A stretch of DNA of 20,206 nt from Sphingomonas hengshuiensis (GTDB lineage: Bacteria > Pseudomonadota > Alphaproteobacteria > Sphingomonadales > Sphingomonadaceae), in the NCBI GenBank assembly GCA_003240755.1, contig QFNF01000046.1:1-20206 (forward strand). Direction: 5' to 3'. Shown here in pieces: positions 1-4,751 of the stretch; the first letter of the stretch is position 1; each line of letters starts with the position of its first letter. A program made the position numbers and the translations under genes. The notes beneath the pieces were generated by a model, which searched no databases, was not told where the DNA came from, and saw nothing but the letters and a program-made list of their open reading frames with translations.

Positions 1-36
1 CATCTGCTCGTCCGTCAGCCAAAACAGATCGCTCAT
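1..36 (-). CDS. IS5-family transposase, N-terminal 12 codons only
   Basis: Reading leftward from the ATG at 36-34 gives MSDLFWLTDEQM, which I recognise as the conserved start of IS5-family DDE transposases common in sphingomonads. An AAGGAG ribosome binding site lies 7 bases upstream of the ATG. The rest of the gene, including the catalytic DDE residues, lies outside the window, so intactness cannot be judged. The identification rests on a short but distinctive N-terminus. Confidence 0.75.
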   Translation of the reverse strand, partial: MSDLFWLTDEQM

Positions 37-66
37 GCCAGTCTCCTTGCGGAGCCTGAATCAGAT
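1..66 (-). mobile_element. End of an IS5-family insertion sequence (partial)
   Basis: The left edge of the window is the 5' end of a transposase gene read leftward, with its leader between 37 and about 66. The leader has a clear Shine-Dalgarno AAGGAG (plus strand 44-49). The outer end of the element probably lies around 55-66, where the minus strand reads TGATTCAGGCTCC. I could not confirm the terminal inverted repeat or a target-site duplication because the other end is outside the window, so the boundary is approximate. Confidence 0.6.
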
Positions 67-270
67 CGCCGCCCTCATATCAATGGGTCCTGACCCTAGA
101 TCGCGAATGACCCAAAGATGCTCATGAAGATTGCCTTTGTTGTCGAGCTCGCCGCATCCGACGCGCTTCCCATAATCACGGATGGCGCAATTAGCGCCGG
201 GTACGTGCTCACGCACAATGCGCTGCACCTTCGACACTATCTCGCTCTCAGTACCGGCGATCCTGCTCAT
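61..270 (-). CDS. Small protein of unknown function, last gene of the accessory operon
   Basis: An open frame of 69 codons begins at an ATG at 270 that overlaps the stop of the preceding gene by one base (TGATG), which argues for translational coupling. A longer frame from an ATG at 309 is possible but would overlap the upstream gene by 40 bases. The protein (MSRIAGTESEIVSKVQRIVR...) has an N-terminal stretch likely to be helical, then a part with two cysteines and the phrase ELDNKGNLHEHLW. I do not recognise a family. The stop codon sits at the junction with the insertion sequence, so the original C-terminus may have been lost and replaced by whatever codons the element end supplies. Neighbours are equally unknown small genes on the same strand. 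Confidence 0.55.
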   Translation of the reverse strand: MSRIAGTESEIVSKVQRIVREHVPGANCAIRDYGKRVGCGELDNKGNLHEHLWVIRDLGSGPIDMRAAI

Positions 271-581
271 CACGGGCGTCCCGGACGTCGAACAAACCAT
301 TCCGGGCATTCAGAGCGCTTACCATTCGCCTTGTCTTCGCTGTCGCGAAGGTTGCTGGCAATGAAGAAAAAGAACTCGTTTGCGGCGTCGATTGCGCTCA
401 TCTTCTCTGGGATGAGCGTGCTCGCACGCAATGCCTCGTCGCAGTTCATGAAGGCGCCAGTTGGCGAAATCTCGTGGCGATATTTGTCACGGCGTTCGGG
501 GTCGGTTGAAAGGTTGATCGCGTTATGGATCGATAGGGTCTGAACTACCCATAGAAATTGTTCCTGTTTCGTCACTGGCAT
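270..581 (-). CDS. Hypothetical protein, about 103 residues
   Basis: This open frame starts MPVTKQEQFLWVVQTLS at the ATG at 581 and ends with the TGA that overlaps the next gene. A TTG at 602 is an alternative start with a better-spaced AGGA upstream, adding seven residues (MRHGKER). The protein is soluble, mixed in charge, with a run of four phenylalanines (NEFFFFIAS) in the middle and a basic C-terminus (VRRPGRP). I do not recognise a domain. It overlaps the upstream gene by 59 bases from the ATG start, which is more than its operon neighbours do and leaves some doubt about one of the two starts or ends. Codon use and GC content are lower than in the chromosomal genes to the right. Confidence 0.55.
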   Translation of the reverse strand: MPVTKQEQFLWVVQTLSIHNAINLSTDPERRDKYRHEISPTGAFMNCDEALRASTLIPEKMSAIDAANEFFFFIASNLRDSEDKANGKRSECPEWFVRRPGRP

Positions 582-744
582 CCTCTCTTTTCCATGTCGC
601 AATTAGTTCCTGTCGAGCCGCTTCTTGCAGAATTGGGTACATATCAGATTCGACGATGGCCCGGACTTCAAAGACCTCCAGGTGCAGACGCTCTCCGTTA
701 CGAGCTGCGCGCTCCATCTTCTTTCGAATGCCATGGAAGATCAA
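523..744 (-). CDS. Hypothetical small protein, about 73 residues
   Basis: The frame opens with TTG at 744, overlapping the previous stop as TTGA, and encodes MIFHGIRKKMERAARNGER followed by a likely helical segment (FEVRAIVESDMYPILQEAA) and a polar tail. The first part is strongly basic. No obvious ribosome binding site precedes the TTG, so it may depend on coupling to the gene before it; an internal ATG at 717 is an alternative start. I do not recognise a family. It belongs to the compact minus-strand chain running from 1401 to 61, and its 3' end overlaps the next gene. Confidence 0.45.
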   Translation of the reverse strand: MIFHGIRKKMERAARNGERLHLEVFEVRAIVESDMYPILQEAARQELIATWKREDASDETGTISMGSSDPIDP

Positions 745-1049
745 TCGTCGAGGGTCCGCAACCGAGATCGCAACGGTTCCAGTCGGGGGCGCAAGGCCTT
801 GAGCCGACTGGGCTGACGCGGCGGCTTGGGCGCTCGCCCGGCCGCTAGGACGGCGTCTCCGGTAGCGGTGCTGCGATAGCCCATGGTCCGCCCTACGCCC
901 CCATTGGGAACTTCCTCGATCCAGCCTTTGGCGAGCATGCCGCCGATCGTCTTATCGCCGATGAAGGGAAGACCACCGCGTCCCTCGACGGCGCCGCCAG
1001 AAAGCGCGCGCAGGACGTCGATTTCACGCTTGGTGGGTTCGGTTATCAA
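741..1049 (-). CDS. Winged-helix-like hypothetical protein, 102 residues
   Basis: The start is TTG at 1049, supported by a strong Shine-Dalgarno (GGGGGAGG, plus strand 1054-1061) four bases upstream, and overlapping the preceding stop as TTGA. The N-terminal 70 residues read like a small winged-helix fold: TKREIDVLRALSG, then TIGGMLAKGWIEEVP and a turn followed by STATGDAVLAAGR, a pattern seen in MarR-like or restriction-modification-associated winged helices. The C-terminal 30 residues are rich in arginine, proline and leucine with an irregular repeat (LKALRPRLEPLRSRLRTL) that could bind nucleic acid. The DNA-binding role is inferred from this pattern alone. It sits third in the accessory operon. 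Confidence 0.6.
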   Translation of the reverse strand: MITEPTKREIDVLRALSGGAVEGRGGLPFIGDKTIGGMLAKGWIEEVPNGGVGRTMGYRSTATGDAVLAAGRAPKPPRQPSRLKALRPRLEPLRSRLRTLDD

Positions 1050-1213
1050 TTATCCTCCCCCGACCAAGGAAGGTCGTCCCATGGCGGCGAGAAGAAGCTA
1101 CCGAGCCGATATTCGGCCTCATCGAACCATTCTGCATTGTCACCATCGGTAACCCAGGCCCGATTAGGCGCGCCATTTTGTCCACGGACGCGAAACTGTC
1201 CACGCCAACTCAT
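1046..1213 (-). CDS. 55-residue Trp-rich acidic small protein
   Basis: This short gene was found by reading the gap between its neighbours. The ATG at 1213 overlaps the upstream stop as ATGA and has a GGAGGG ribosome binding site (plus strand 1220-1225) six bases away; it ends in a TGA that overlaps the next gene's TTG start. The product begins MSWRGQFRVRGQNGAPNRAW and ends FFSPPWDDLPWSGEDN. The first half is basic and the second half acidic, with five tryptophans in 55 residues. I do not recognise it. Perfect fit between two overlapping neighbours and a good ribosome binding site make it a convincing gene despite its size. Position directly after a ribbon-helix-helix-like gene is reminiscent of small two-gene modules, but nothing here shows a toxin or antitoxin. 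Confidence 0.65.
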   Translation of the reverse strand: MSWRGQFRVRGQNGAPNRAWVTDGDNAEWFDEAEYRLGSFFSPPWDDLPWSGEDN

Positions 1214-1401
1214 TGCTCACCCTCCAGTGTCAGCTCTGCCAAGCGACGAAGCGCCTCAGGACGGGTTGGGCGCGGCTCGGGCTGCGCCTCAATCCATCGG
1301 TCGAGAGCTGCAAGCTGATTCGGCTTCAATCGCACTGTAACTGGCTGGCCCTTGCCCGTGGCCGGCCGCCCTCGCGATTTTGTGACGTCATTATTTGACA
1401 T
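1210..1401 (-). CDS. Ribbon-helix-helix-like DNA-binding protein
   Basis: The 63-residue product has a basic N-terminus (KSRGRPATGKG), then a candidate beta strand QPVTVRLKP followed by two helices, QLAALDRWIEAQ and RPEALRRLAEL. This order of short strand, helix, turn with RPEA and second helix is typical of ribbon-helix-helix (CopG/Arc-type) regulators, which bind DNA as dimers and often repress their own operon. The family call is from pattern recognition. It is the first gene of the minus-strand chain, which fits an autoregulator. The ATG at 1401 has no clear Shine-Dalgarno; the upstream DNA is AT-rich. The next gene overlaps its stop by four bases. Confidence 0.7.
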   Translation of the reverse strand: MSNNDVTKSRGRPATGKGQPVTVRLKPNQLAALDRWIEAQPEPRPTRPEALRRLAELTLEGEQ

Positions 1402-1420
1402 AATTAATAAATGGTGTCAC
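1383..1420. promoter_or_regulatory. AT-rich divergent control region with candidate operator half-sites
   Basis: The palindrome TGACGTCA at 1383-1390 (inside the first codons of the regulator gene) and the inverted pair TGACA (1396-1400) and TGTCA (1415-1419) flank an AT-rich stretch next to the start of the ribbon-helix-helix-like gene. Such short inverted half-sites suit a ribbon-helix-helix autorepressor. The role is inferred from position and symmetry; no promoter with good spacing could be assigned. Confidence 0.3.
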
Positions 1421-1492
1421 GAAATGCGAGCCGACGCAAGGCTGGAACCCAAGCGCCGGCTCTGACCCCAACCGATCTTGGAGCGATCGATC

Positions 1493-1804
1493 ATGGCTAC
1501 GCATACCCCTACCACGCCGACGCGCGCTGGCGCGACCCCGGTCATCAACACGCGGCTATTGGATCGTATCGTCGCGCTACAGGTGACAGCGGAGCGGATC
1601 GACGCACTTGCTGAGGCGGTGACCCTTCAGCTCGACGACATGCAGCGGGTGGCCCGAGACATGGGCGGCACCGTCTTCACCGAGCAAACGTGGCGGGTGT
1701 CATCGTCGTTGCTGGAGGTGTTGCGGGACCAGGCGCGCGAGGTCGCCGCTACGGCTGATGCCATCGAAACGGCCCGCCTGCCTAGAGCCAGAGTTGCAGG
1801 ATGA
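1493..1804 (+). CDS. Hypothetical helical protein, 103 residues
   Basis: The ATG at 1493 is preceded by GGAG at 1480-1483, which decides for this start over an in-frame TTG at 1478. The product has a Thr/Pro-rich N-terminus (MATHTPTTPTRAG) and then two long, likely amphipathic helices (LLDRIVALQVTAERIDALAE and SSSLLEVLRDQAREVAATAD) with a short linker containing MGGTVF. This could form a helical hairpin or coiled coil. There is no signal peptide, membrane segment or catalytic motif that I can see. It is divergent from the accessory operon and convergent with the tRNA gene. Family unknown. Confidence 0.55.
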   Translation: MATHTPTTPTRAGATPVINTRLLDRIVALQVTAERIDALAEAVTLQLDDMQRVARDMGGTVFTEQTWRVSSSLLEVLRDQAREVAATADAIETARLPRARVAG

Positions 1805-1826
1805 ACGGGTAAAGCGACTTCAATCC

Positions 1827-1857
1827 GGTGCTTATCTGGTGCTTACCGATAAGCACC
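1827..1857. repeat. Nested direct and inverted repeat able to form two alternative hairpins
   Basis: GGTGCTTATC (1827-1836) is followed after one base by GGTGCTTACC (1838-1847) and by GATAAGCACC (1848-1857). The last copy is a perfect 10-base inverted complement of the first; it can also pair over 8 bases with the second copy, leaving a tight 4-base loop. It lies between the stop of the 1493-1804 gene and the tRNA terminator. No T-run follows on either strand, so it is not a standard terminator. Confidence 0.75.
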
Positions 1858-1878
1858 GCCATCCTGAAGCTGGTCGCT

Positions 1879-1899
1879 AAAAACAGGCTAAATGCCTGT
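1879..1899 (-). terminator. Rho-independent terminator of the tRNA-Gly gene
   Basis: On the minus strand, just after the encoded CCA of the tRNA, ACAGGC and GCCTGT form a 6-base stem with a 5-base loop (ATTTA), followed immediately by TTTTA, with five consecutive T counting the last stem base. Position and polarity fit termination of the tRNA transcript. Confidence 0.75.
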
Positions 1900-1905
1900 A
1901 ATCGC

Positions 1906-1980
1906 TGGAGCGGGCGAAGGGATTCGAACCCTCGACCCCAACCTTGGCAAGGTTGTGCTCTACCCCTGAGCTACGCCCGC
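1906..1980 (-). tRNA. tRNA-Gly (anticodon GCC)
   Basis: The minus strand folds as a complete tRNA of 75 bases including an encoded CCA: acceptor stem GCGGGCG paired with CGCCCGC, D-arm GCTC/GAGC, anticodon stem CAACC/GGTTG with loop TTGCCAA (anticodon GCC, glycine), and T-arm with the TTCGAAT loop. The discriminator base is T. A promoter is visible upstream and a terminator downstream. Its 3' end borders the accessory region, which makes it a candidate integration target. Confidence 0.97.
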
Positions 1981-2021
1981 TCTGGCGTTCCGAACCGGCG
2001 AACCGGCTGGGGTGAGGCGGG

Positions 2022-2050
2022 CTATTAGCCGGGGGTTTCGGGTCGCGCAA
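2022..2050 (-). promoter_or_regulatory. Promoter of tRNA-Gly
   Basis: On the minus strand TTGCGC (2050-2045) and TAATAG (2027-2022) are separated by exactly 17 bases. Transcription would start about 35 bases before the mature tRNA end, which suits a short processed leader. Assigned by eye from hexamers and spacing. Confidence 0.6.
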
Positions 2051-2126
2051 CCCCTAAAACTACTCTTTTCTGAAACCGTCGCGATGCCCACATAGGGAGG
2101 GCAGTTACAGGATAAGGAATCGCCGC

Positions 2127-3035
2127 TTGGCCACGCTAGGACTGACCGCCCCGGAAAAGGATGCCGTGGAGGCGTTCCGCCGCGATGTCGTTGAACCGTC
2201 GATGACGAAACTGGTCGTGATCGATTTCTGGGCGGAGTGGTGCGGCCCGTGCAAGGCGCTGACCCCGATCCTCGAAAAGGTCGCGGACGCCTATGCCGAC
2301 AAGGGCGTGGTGCTGGCCAAGATCGATACCGACAAGAACCAGTTCATCGCCTCGCAATTCCAGATCCGGTCGATCCCGACCGTCTATGCGATGTTCCAGG
2401 GGCAACTGGTCGCCGACCTGACCCAGGCCCGCACCGAAAGCCAGTTGAAGCAGATGCTTGACCAGTTGCTGCGCCAGTTGCCGGTCGAGGCGGGCGAGCC
2501 CGCCGGTCCCGACATCGATCCGCTGATCGCGATGGGCGAAGAGGCATTGGCCGGGGGCGATGCGGCGCGCGCGCTGTCGATCTTCGACCAGATTGCCGAC
2601 ATGGTGCCGGACAACGCCACCGTCGCCGCGGCGCGGGTCCGTACCTTGATGGCGCTGGGCGATCATGACGCGACCCAGGCGGCGCTCGACGCGCTGGGCG
2701 AGGACGCCGCGAAGCTGCCCGGCATCGAACAGGTCCGCGCCGCGCTGGCGCTGGCGCGCGATGCGCAGCCGGTCGACGATCTGGCAGGATTGCGGGCCGA
2801 GGTCGACGCGAACCCGGACGATCATGACGCGCGCTTCCGGCTGGCCGGCGGACAGATGGCGGCGGGCGACCGCGACGGGGCGGCCGAATCGCTGCTTCGC
2901 ATCGTCGCGGCCGACCGGTCGTGGAACGACGATGCCGCGCGGCAGCAGTTGCTCAAGCTGTTCGAGGCGGTCGGCCTGGAAGACCCGTGGGTGTCGCAGC
3001 AGCGCCGCAAGCTGTCCGCGATCCTGTTCGGATGA
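2127..3035 (+). CDS. cnoX: CnoX-like thioredoxin-TPR co-chaperone
   Basis: The 302-residue protein has a thioredoxin domain in about residues 10-115 with the redox-active WCGPC motif (Cys39, Cys42) and the cis-proline segment RSIPTVYAMFQ. A C-terminal half of helical, TPR-like repeats follows (ALAGGDAARALSIFDQIA and others). This architecture is that of the YbbN/CnoX family: cytosolic proteins that hold unfolded clients, protect them from oxidation and hand them to GroEL or DnaK. Alphaproteobacterial members keep the CXXC that E. coli YbbN lacks, and this one does too. The start is TTG at 2127; AAGGA at 2113-2117 gives good spacing and no in-frame ATG lies nearby. The next gene overlaps its stop as ATGA, the first of several couplings in this chain. 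Confidence 0.88.
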   Translation: MATLGLTAPEKDAVEAFRRDVVEPSMTKLVVIDFWAEWCGPCKALTPILEKVADAYADKGVVLAKIDTDKNQFIASQFQIRSIPTVYAMFQGQLVADLTQARTESQLKQMLDQLLRQLPVEAGEPAGPDIDPLIAMGEEALAGGDAARALSIFDQIADMVPDNATVAAARVRTLMALGDHDATQAALDALGEDAAKLPGIEQVRAALALARDAQPVDDLAGLRAEVDANPDDHDARFRLAGGQMAAGDRDGAAESLLRIVAADRSWNDDAARQQLLKLFEAVGLEDPWVSQQRRKLSAILFG

Positions 3036-3649
3036 GCATGCGCGTCTCCGTCTTCCCGCTGGCGGGGGCGCTGCTGTTTCCGAACATGCACCTGCCGCTG
3101 CATATCTTCGAGCCGCGGTACCGATCGATGGTGTCCGATGCGCTGGCGCGCGATCGCCGTATCGGCATGATCCAGCCACGGCCCGTCGGCGGCGACGCGG
3201 AGCGCCCGCCGCTGTTCGATATCGGCTGTATCGGGCAGATCGTCGATGTCGAGGCGCATGCCGATGGCCGTTACGACATCGTGCTGCGCGGGCTGCACCG
3301 CTTCCGTGTGGCGCGCGAACTGGAGGTGACGACCGCGTTCCGACAGGTCGAGGCGGAAACCCTGCCGGTCGTCGGCCACCCCACGCTGGCGCTGGCCGAG
3401 CGCGCGTCGCTGGAAATCGAATCGCGCCGCTTCGCCGATCGGCTGGGCTATACGGTCGACTGGGAATCGGTCGGGCGGCTGGACGATGAAAGCCTCGTCA
3501 ACGGCATTGCCCAGATCGCACCGTTCGACGTGGCGGCCAAGCAGGCGCTGCTCGAAGTCGACGCTTTGTCGGACCGGGCGGAACTGATCGTACAGCTCAT
3601 GCAATTCTTCGGCAGGCATGGTGATGACGAAGAGGCGACGCTGCAATGA
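3032..3649 (+). CDS. Stand-alone LON substrate-binding domain protein
   Basis: The 205-residue product matches the N-terminal (PUA-like) domain of Lon protease along its full length: [27 protein letters not shown] at residues 5-31 is the hallmark, and an [20 protein letters not shown] segment follows. The AAA+ and Ser-Lys protease domains of Lon are absent, so it cannot degrade proteins by itself. The biochemical role of stand-alone LON-domain proteins is not settled; substrate recognition or adaptor functions are inferred from the domain. The ATG at 3032 overlaps the upstream stop as ATGA, and the ATG of the next gene overlaps this gene's stop in the same way, so it is probably translated together with the CnoX-like chaperone, a sensible protein quality-control pairing. 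Confidence 0.88.
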   Translation: MSMRVSVFPLAGALLFPNMHLPLHIFEPRYRSMVSDALARDRRIGMIQPRPVGGDAERPPLFDIGCIGQIVDVEAHADGRYDIVLRGLHRFRVARELEVTTAFRQVEAETLPVVGHPTLALAERASLEIESRRFADRLGYTVDWESVGRLDDESLVNGIAQIAPFDVAAKQALLEVDALSDRAELIVQLMQFFGRHGDDEEATLQ

Positions 3650-3843
3650 CCCGCGGGCAGGACACAGGAACCGGCGACACGATCGACCCGTGGCTCCTGG
3701 CGATCCTCGTCTGCCCGGTAACGCGCACGCCGTTGCGGCATGACCCGGCGGCGGGGGAGCTTGTTTCCGAGGCTGCCGGCCTCGCCTTTCCGATCCGCCA
3801 CGGCGTACCGGTGCTGCTGGTCGACAGGGCGCGACCGCTGTGA
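3646..3843 (+). CDS. Trm112 family protein
   Basis: The 65-residue protein shows the Trm112/YcaR-like pattern: [18 protein letters not shown], then [28 protein letters not shown]. Eukaryotic and archaeal Trm112 activates methyltransferases acting on tRNA, rRNA and release factors; the role of the short bacterial relatives is less clear. Only one cysteine (in LVCP) remains, so a full four-cysteine zinc site is not present, as is usual for bacterial members. It starts at an ATG overlapping the upstream stop (ATGA) and its own stop overlaps the GTG start of the next gene. Confidence 0.85.
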   Translation: MTRGQDTGTGDTIDPWLLAILVCPVTRTPLRHDPAAGELVSEAAGLAFPIRHGVPVLLVDRARPL

Positions 3844-4259
3844 ACCGCGACCTCACCGGCAAGTGGAGCGGGATCTTCAACTATCCGCACACCAATCCCC
3901 CGACCGCGTTCGAGGCGGATATCGCCGATCTGGGCGGGTCGATCGTCGGCACGATCCACGAACCCGACCTGTATTCGGTGCCGCCCGGCGCGCTGATCGC
4001 CGCGGCGATCGACGGCCATCGCGACGGCGCGCGGGTCACGTTCAGCAAATTCTATGACGACAGCGACAGCGAAGGTTATGGCGACATGGTCGTCTATGCC
4101 GGGGTGCTGAGCGACGACGGGTGCGAGATCAGCGGGCGGTGGGATATCCCGGGCATGTGGTCGGGCAGCTTCCTGATGATCCGTCCGGTCCACGCGCCGG
4201 TAGCCGCCGATGCGCAGGCCGAGGCAGAGGCGGCGAAGGACGGGCCACTGCCGCGATAA
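3840..4259 (+). CDS. Conserved-looking hypothetical protein, 139 residues
   Basis: The frame starts at GTG 3840, overlapping the upstream stop as GTGA. The product alternates short hydrophobic strands and turns: [12 protein letters not shown] at the start, IVGTIHEPD and [11 protein letters not shown] in the middle, [20 protein letters not shown] and [11 protein letters not shown] near residue 120, then an Ala/Glu-rich tail. The paired G-x-W motifs and the strand pattern resemble small beta-barrel proteins of the lipocalin/avidin kind, but this is a guess from pattern; I do not recognise a named family. No signal peptide or lipobox is present, so it should be cytosolic. It closes the coupled chain with CnoX, LON-domain and Trm112-family genes. 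Confidence 0.75.
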   Translation: MNRDLTGKWSGIFNYPHTNPPTAFEADIADLGGSIVGTIHEPDLYSVPPGALIAAAIDGHRDGARVTFSKFYDDSDSEGYGDMVVYAGVLSDDGCEISGRWDIPGMWSGSFLMIRPVHAPVAADAQAEAEAAKDGPLPR

Positions 4260-4269
4260 GGGGGGACGC

Positions 4270-4734
4270 ATGGCGCTGCATCACCGGTTGCTGGGGCTGG
4301 GCGCGCGGCTGGCGTGGCGGATCGCCCGCCCGCGCACCATCGGCGTGCGCGCCGTCCTGCTCGACCCCGCCGACCGCGTCGCGCTGCTGCGGCATACCTA
4401 TATCGACGGCTGGTATCTGCCCGGCGGCGGCGTGCACAAGGGCGAGGCGATCGCCCATGCACTGGTTCGCGAACTGGCCGAGGAACTGGCGGTGGCGGAT
4501 GCCCGCGTCGAACGGGTGCTCGGCGTCTATCACAACCGGCGCGAGGGCAAGGACGACCATGTGATCGTCTATGTCGCGCGTGCCCCGGACGACATGCTGC
4601 GCGGTGCCGACACGCTGGAGGTGGCCGAGGTCGGCTGGTTCGCGCCCGACGCGCTGCCCCCGGGAACGACACCGGCGACGAAACGCCGGATCGAGGAATG
4701 GCGACGGGGGGATACGGGCGGCGGGGACTGGTAG
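4270..4734 (+). CDS. NUDIX hydrolase
   Basis: The 154-residue protein carries a Nudix box at residues 53-75: GGVHKGE, then RELAEEL with the glutamates that bind magnesium. The glycine near the end of the canonical box (GX5EX7REUXEEXGU) is alanine here (Ala74). Nudix enzymes hydrolyse nucleoside diphosphates linked to another moiety; the substrate cannot be told from the sequence. A basic amphipathic N-terminus (LGLGARLAWRIARPRTIG) precedes the fold. The ATG at 4270 is chosen because of the strong AAGGGGGG upstream; an in-frame extension further up would run into the previous gene. It lies 10 bases after the previous stop and probably belongs to the same transcript. Confidence 0.88.
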   Translation: MALHHRLLGLGARLAWRIARPRTIGVRAVLLDPADRVALLRHTYIDGWYLPGGGVHKGEAIAHALVRELAEELAVADARVERVLGVYHNRREGKDDHVIVYVARAPDDMLRGADTLEVAEVGWFAPDALPPGTTPATKRRIEEWRRGDTGGGDW

Positions 4735-4751
4735 CGTCGGCGGGAACCTCC

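Noticed and set aside
118..543. Plus-strand open frames across the accessory operon
   Set aside because: They lack ribosome binding sites and overlap minus-strand genes that have coupled starts and more protein-like composition.
1210..1213. The ribbon-helix-helix-like gene and the 55-residue gene as a toxin-antitoxin pair
   Set aside because: Gene sizes and overlap would fit, but the second protein resembles no known toxin and further genes follow in the same operon, so the claim lacks support.
1395..1400. TTGACA on the plus strand as the -35 box of the 1493-1804 gene
   Set aside because: No acceptable -10 hexamer is found 16-18 bases downstream.
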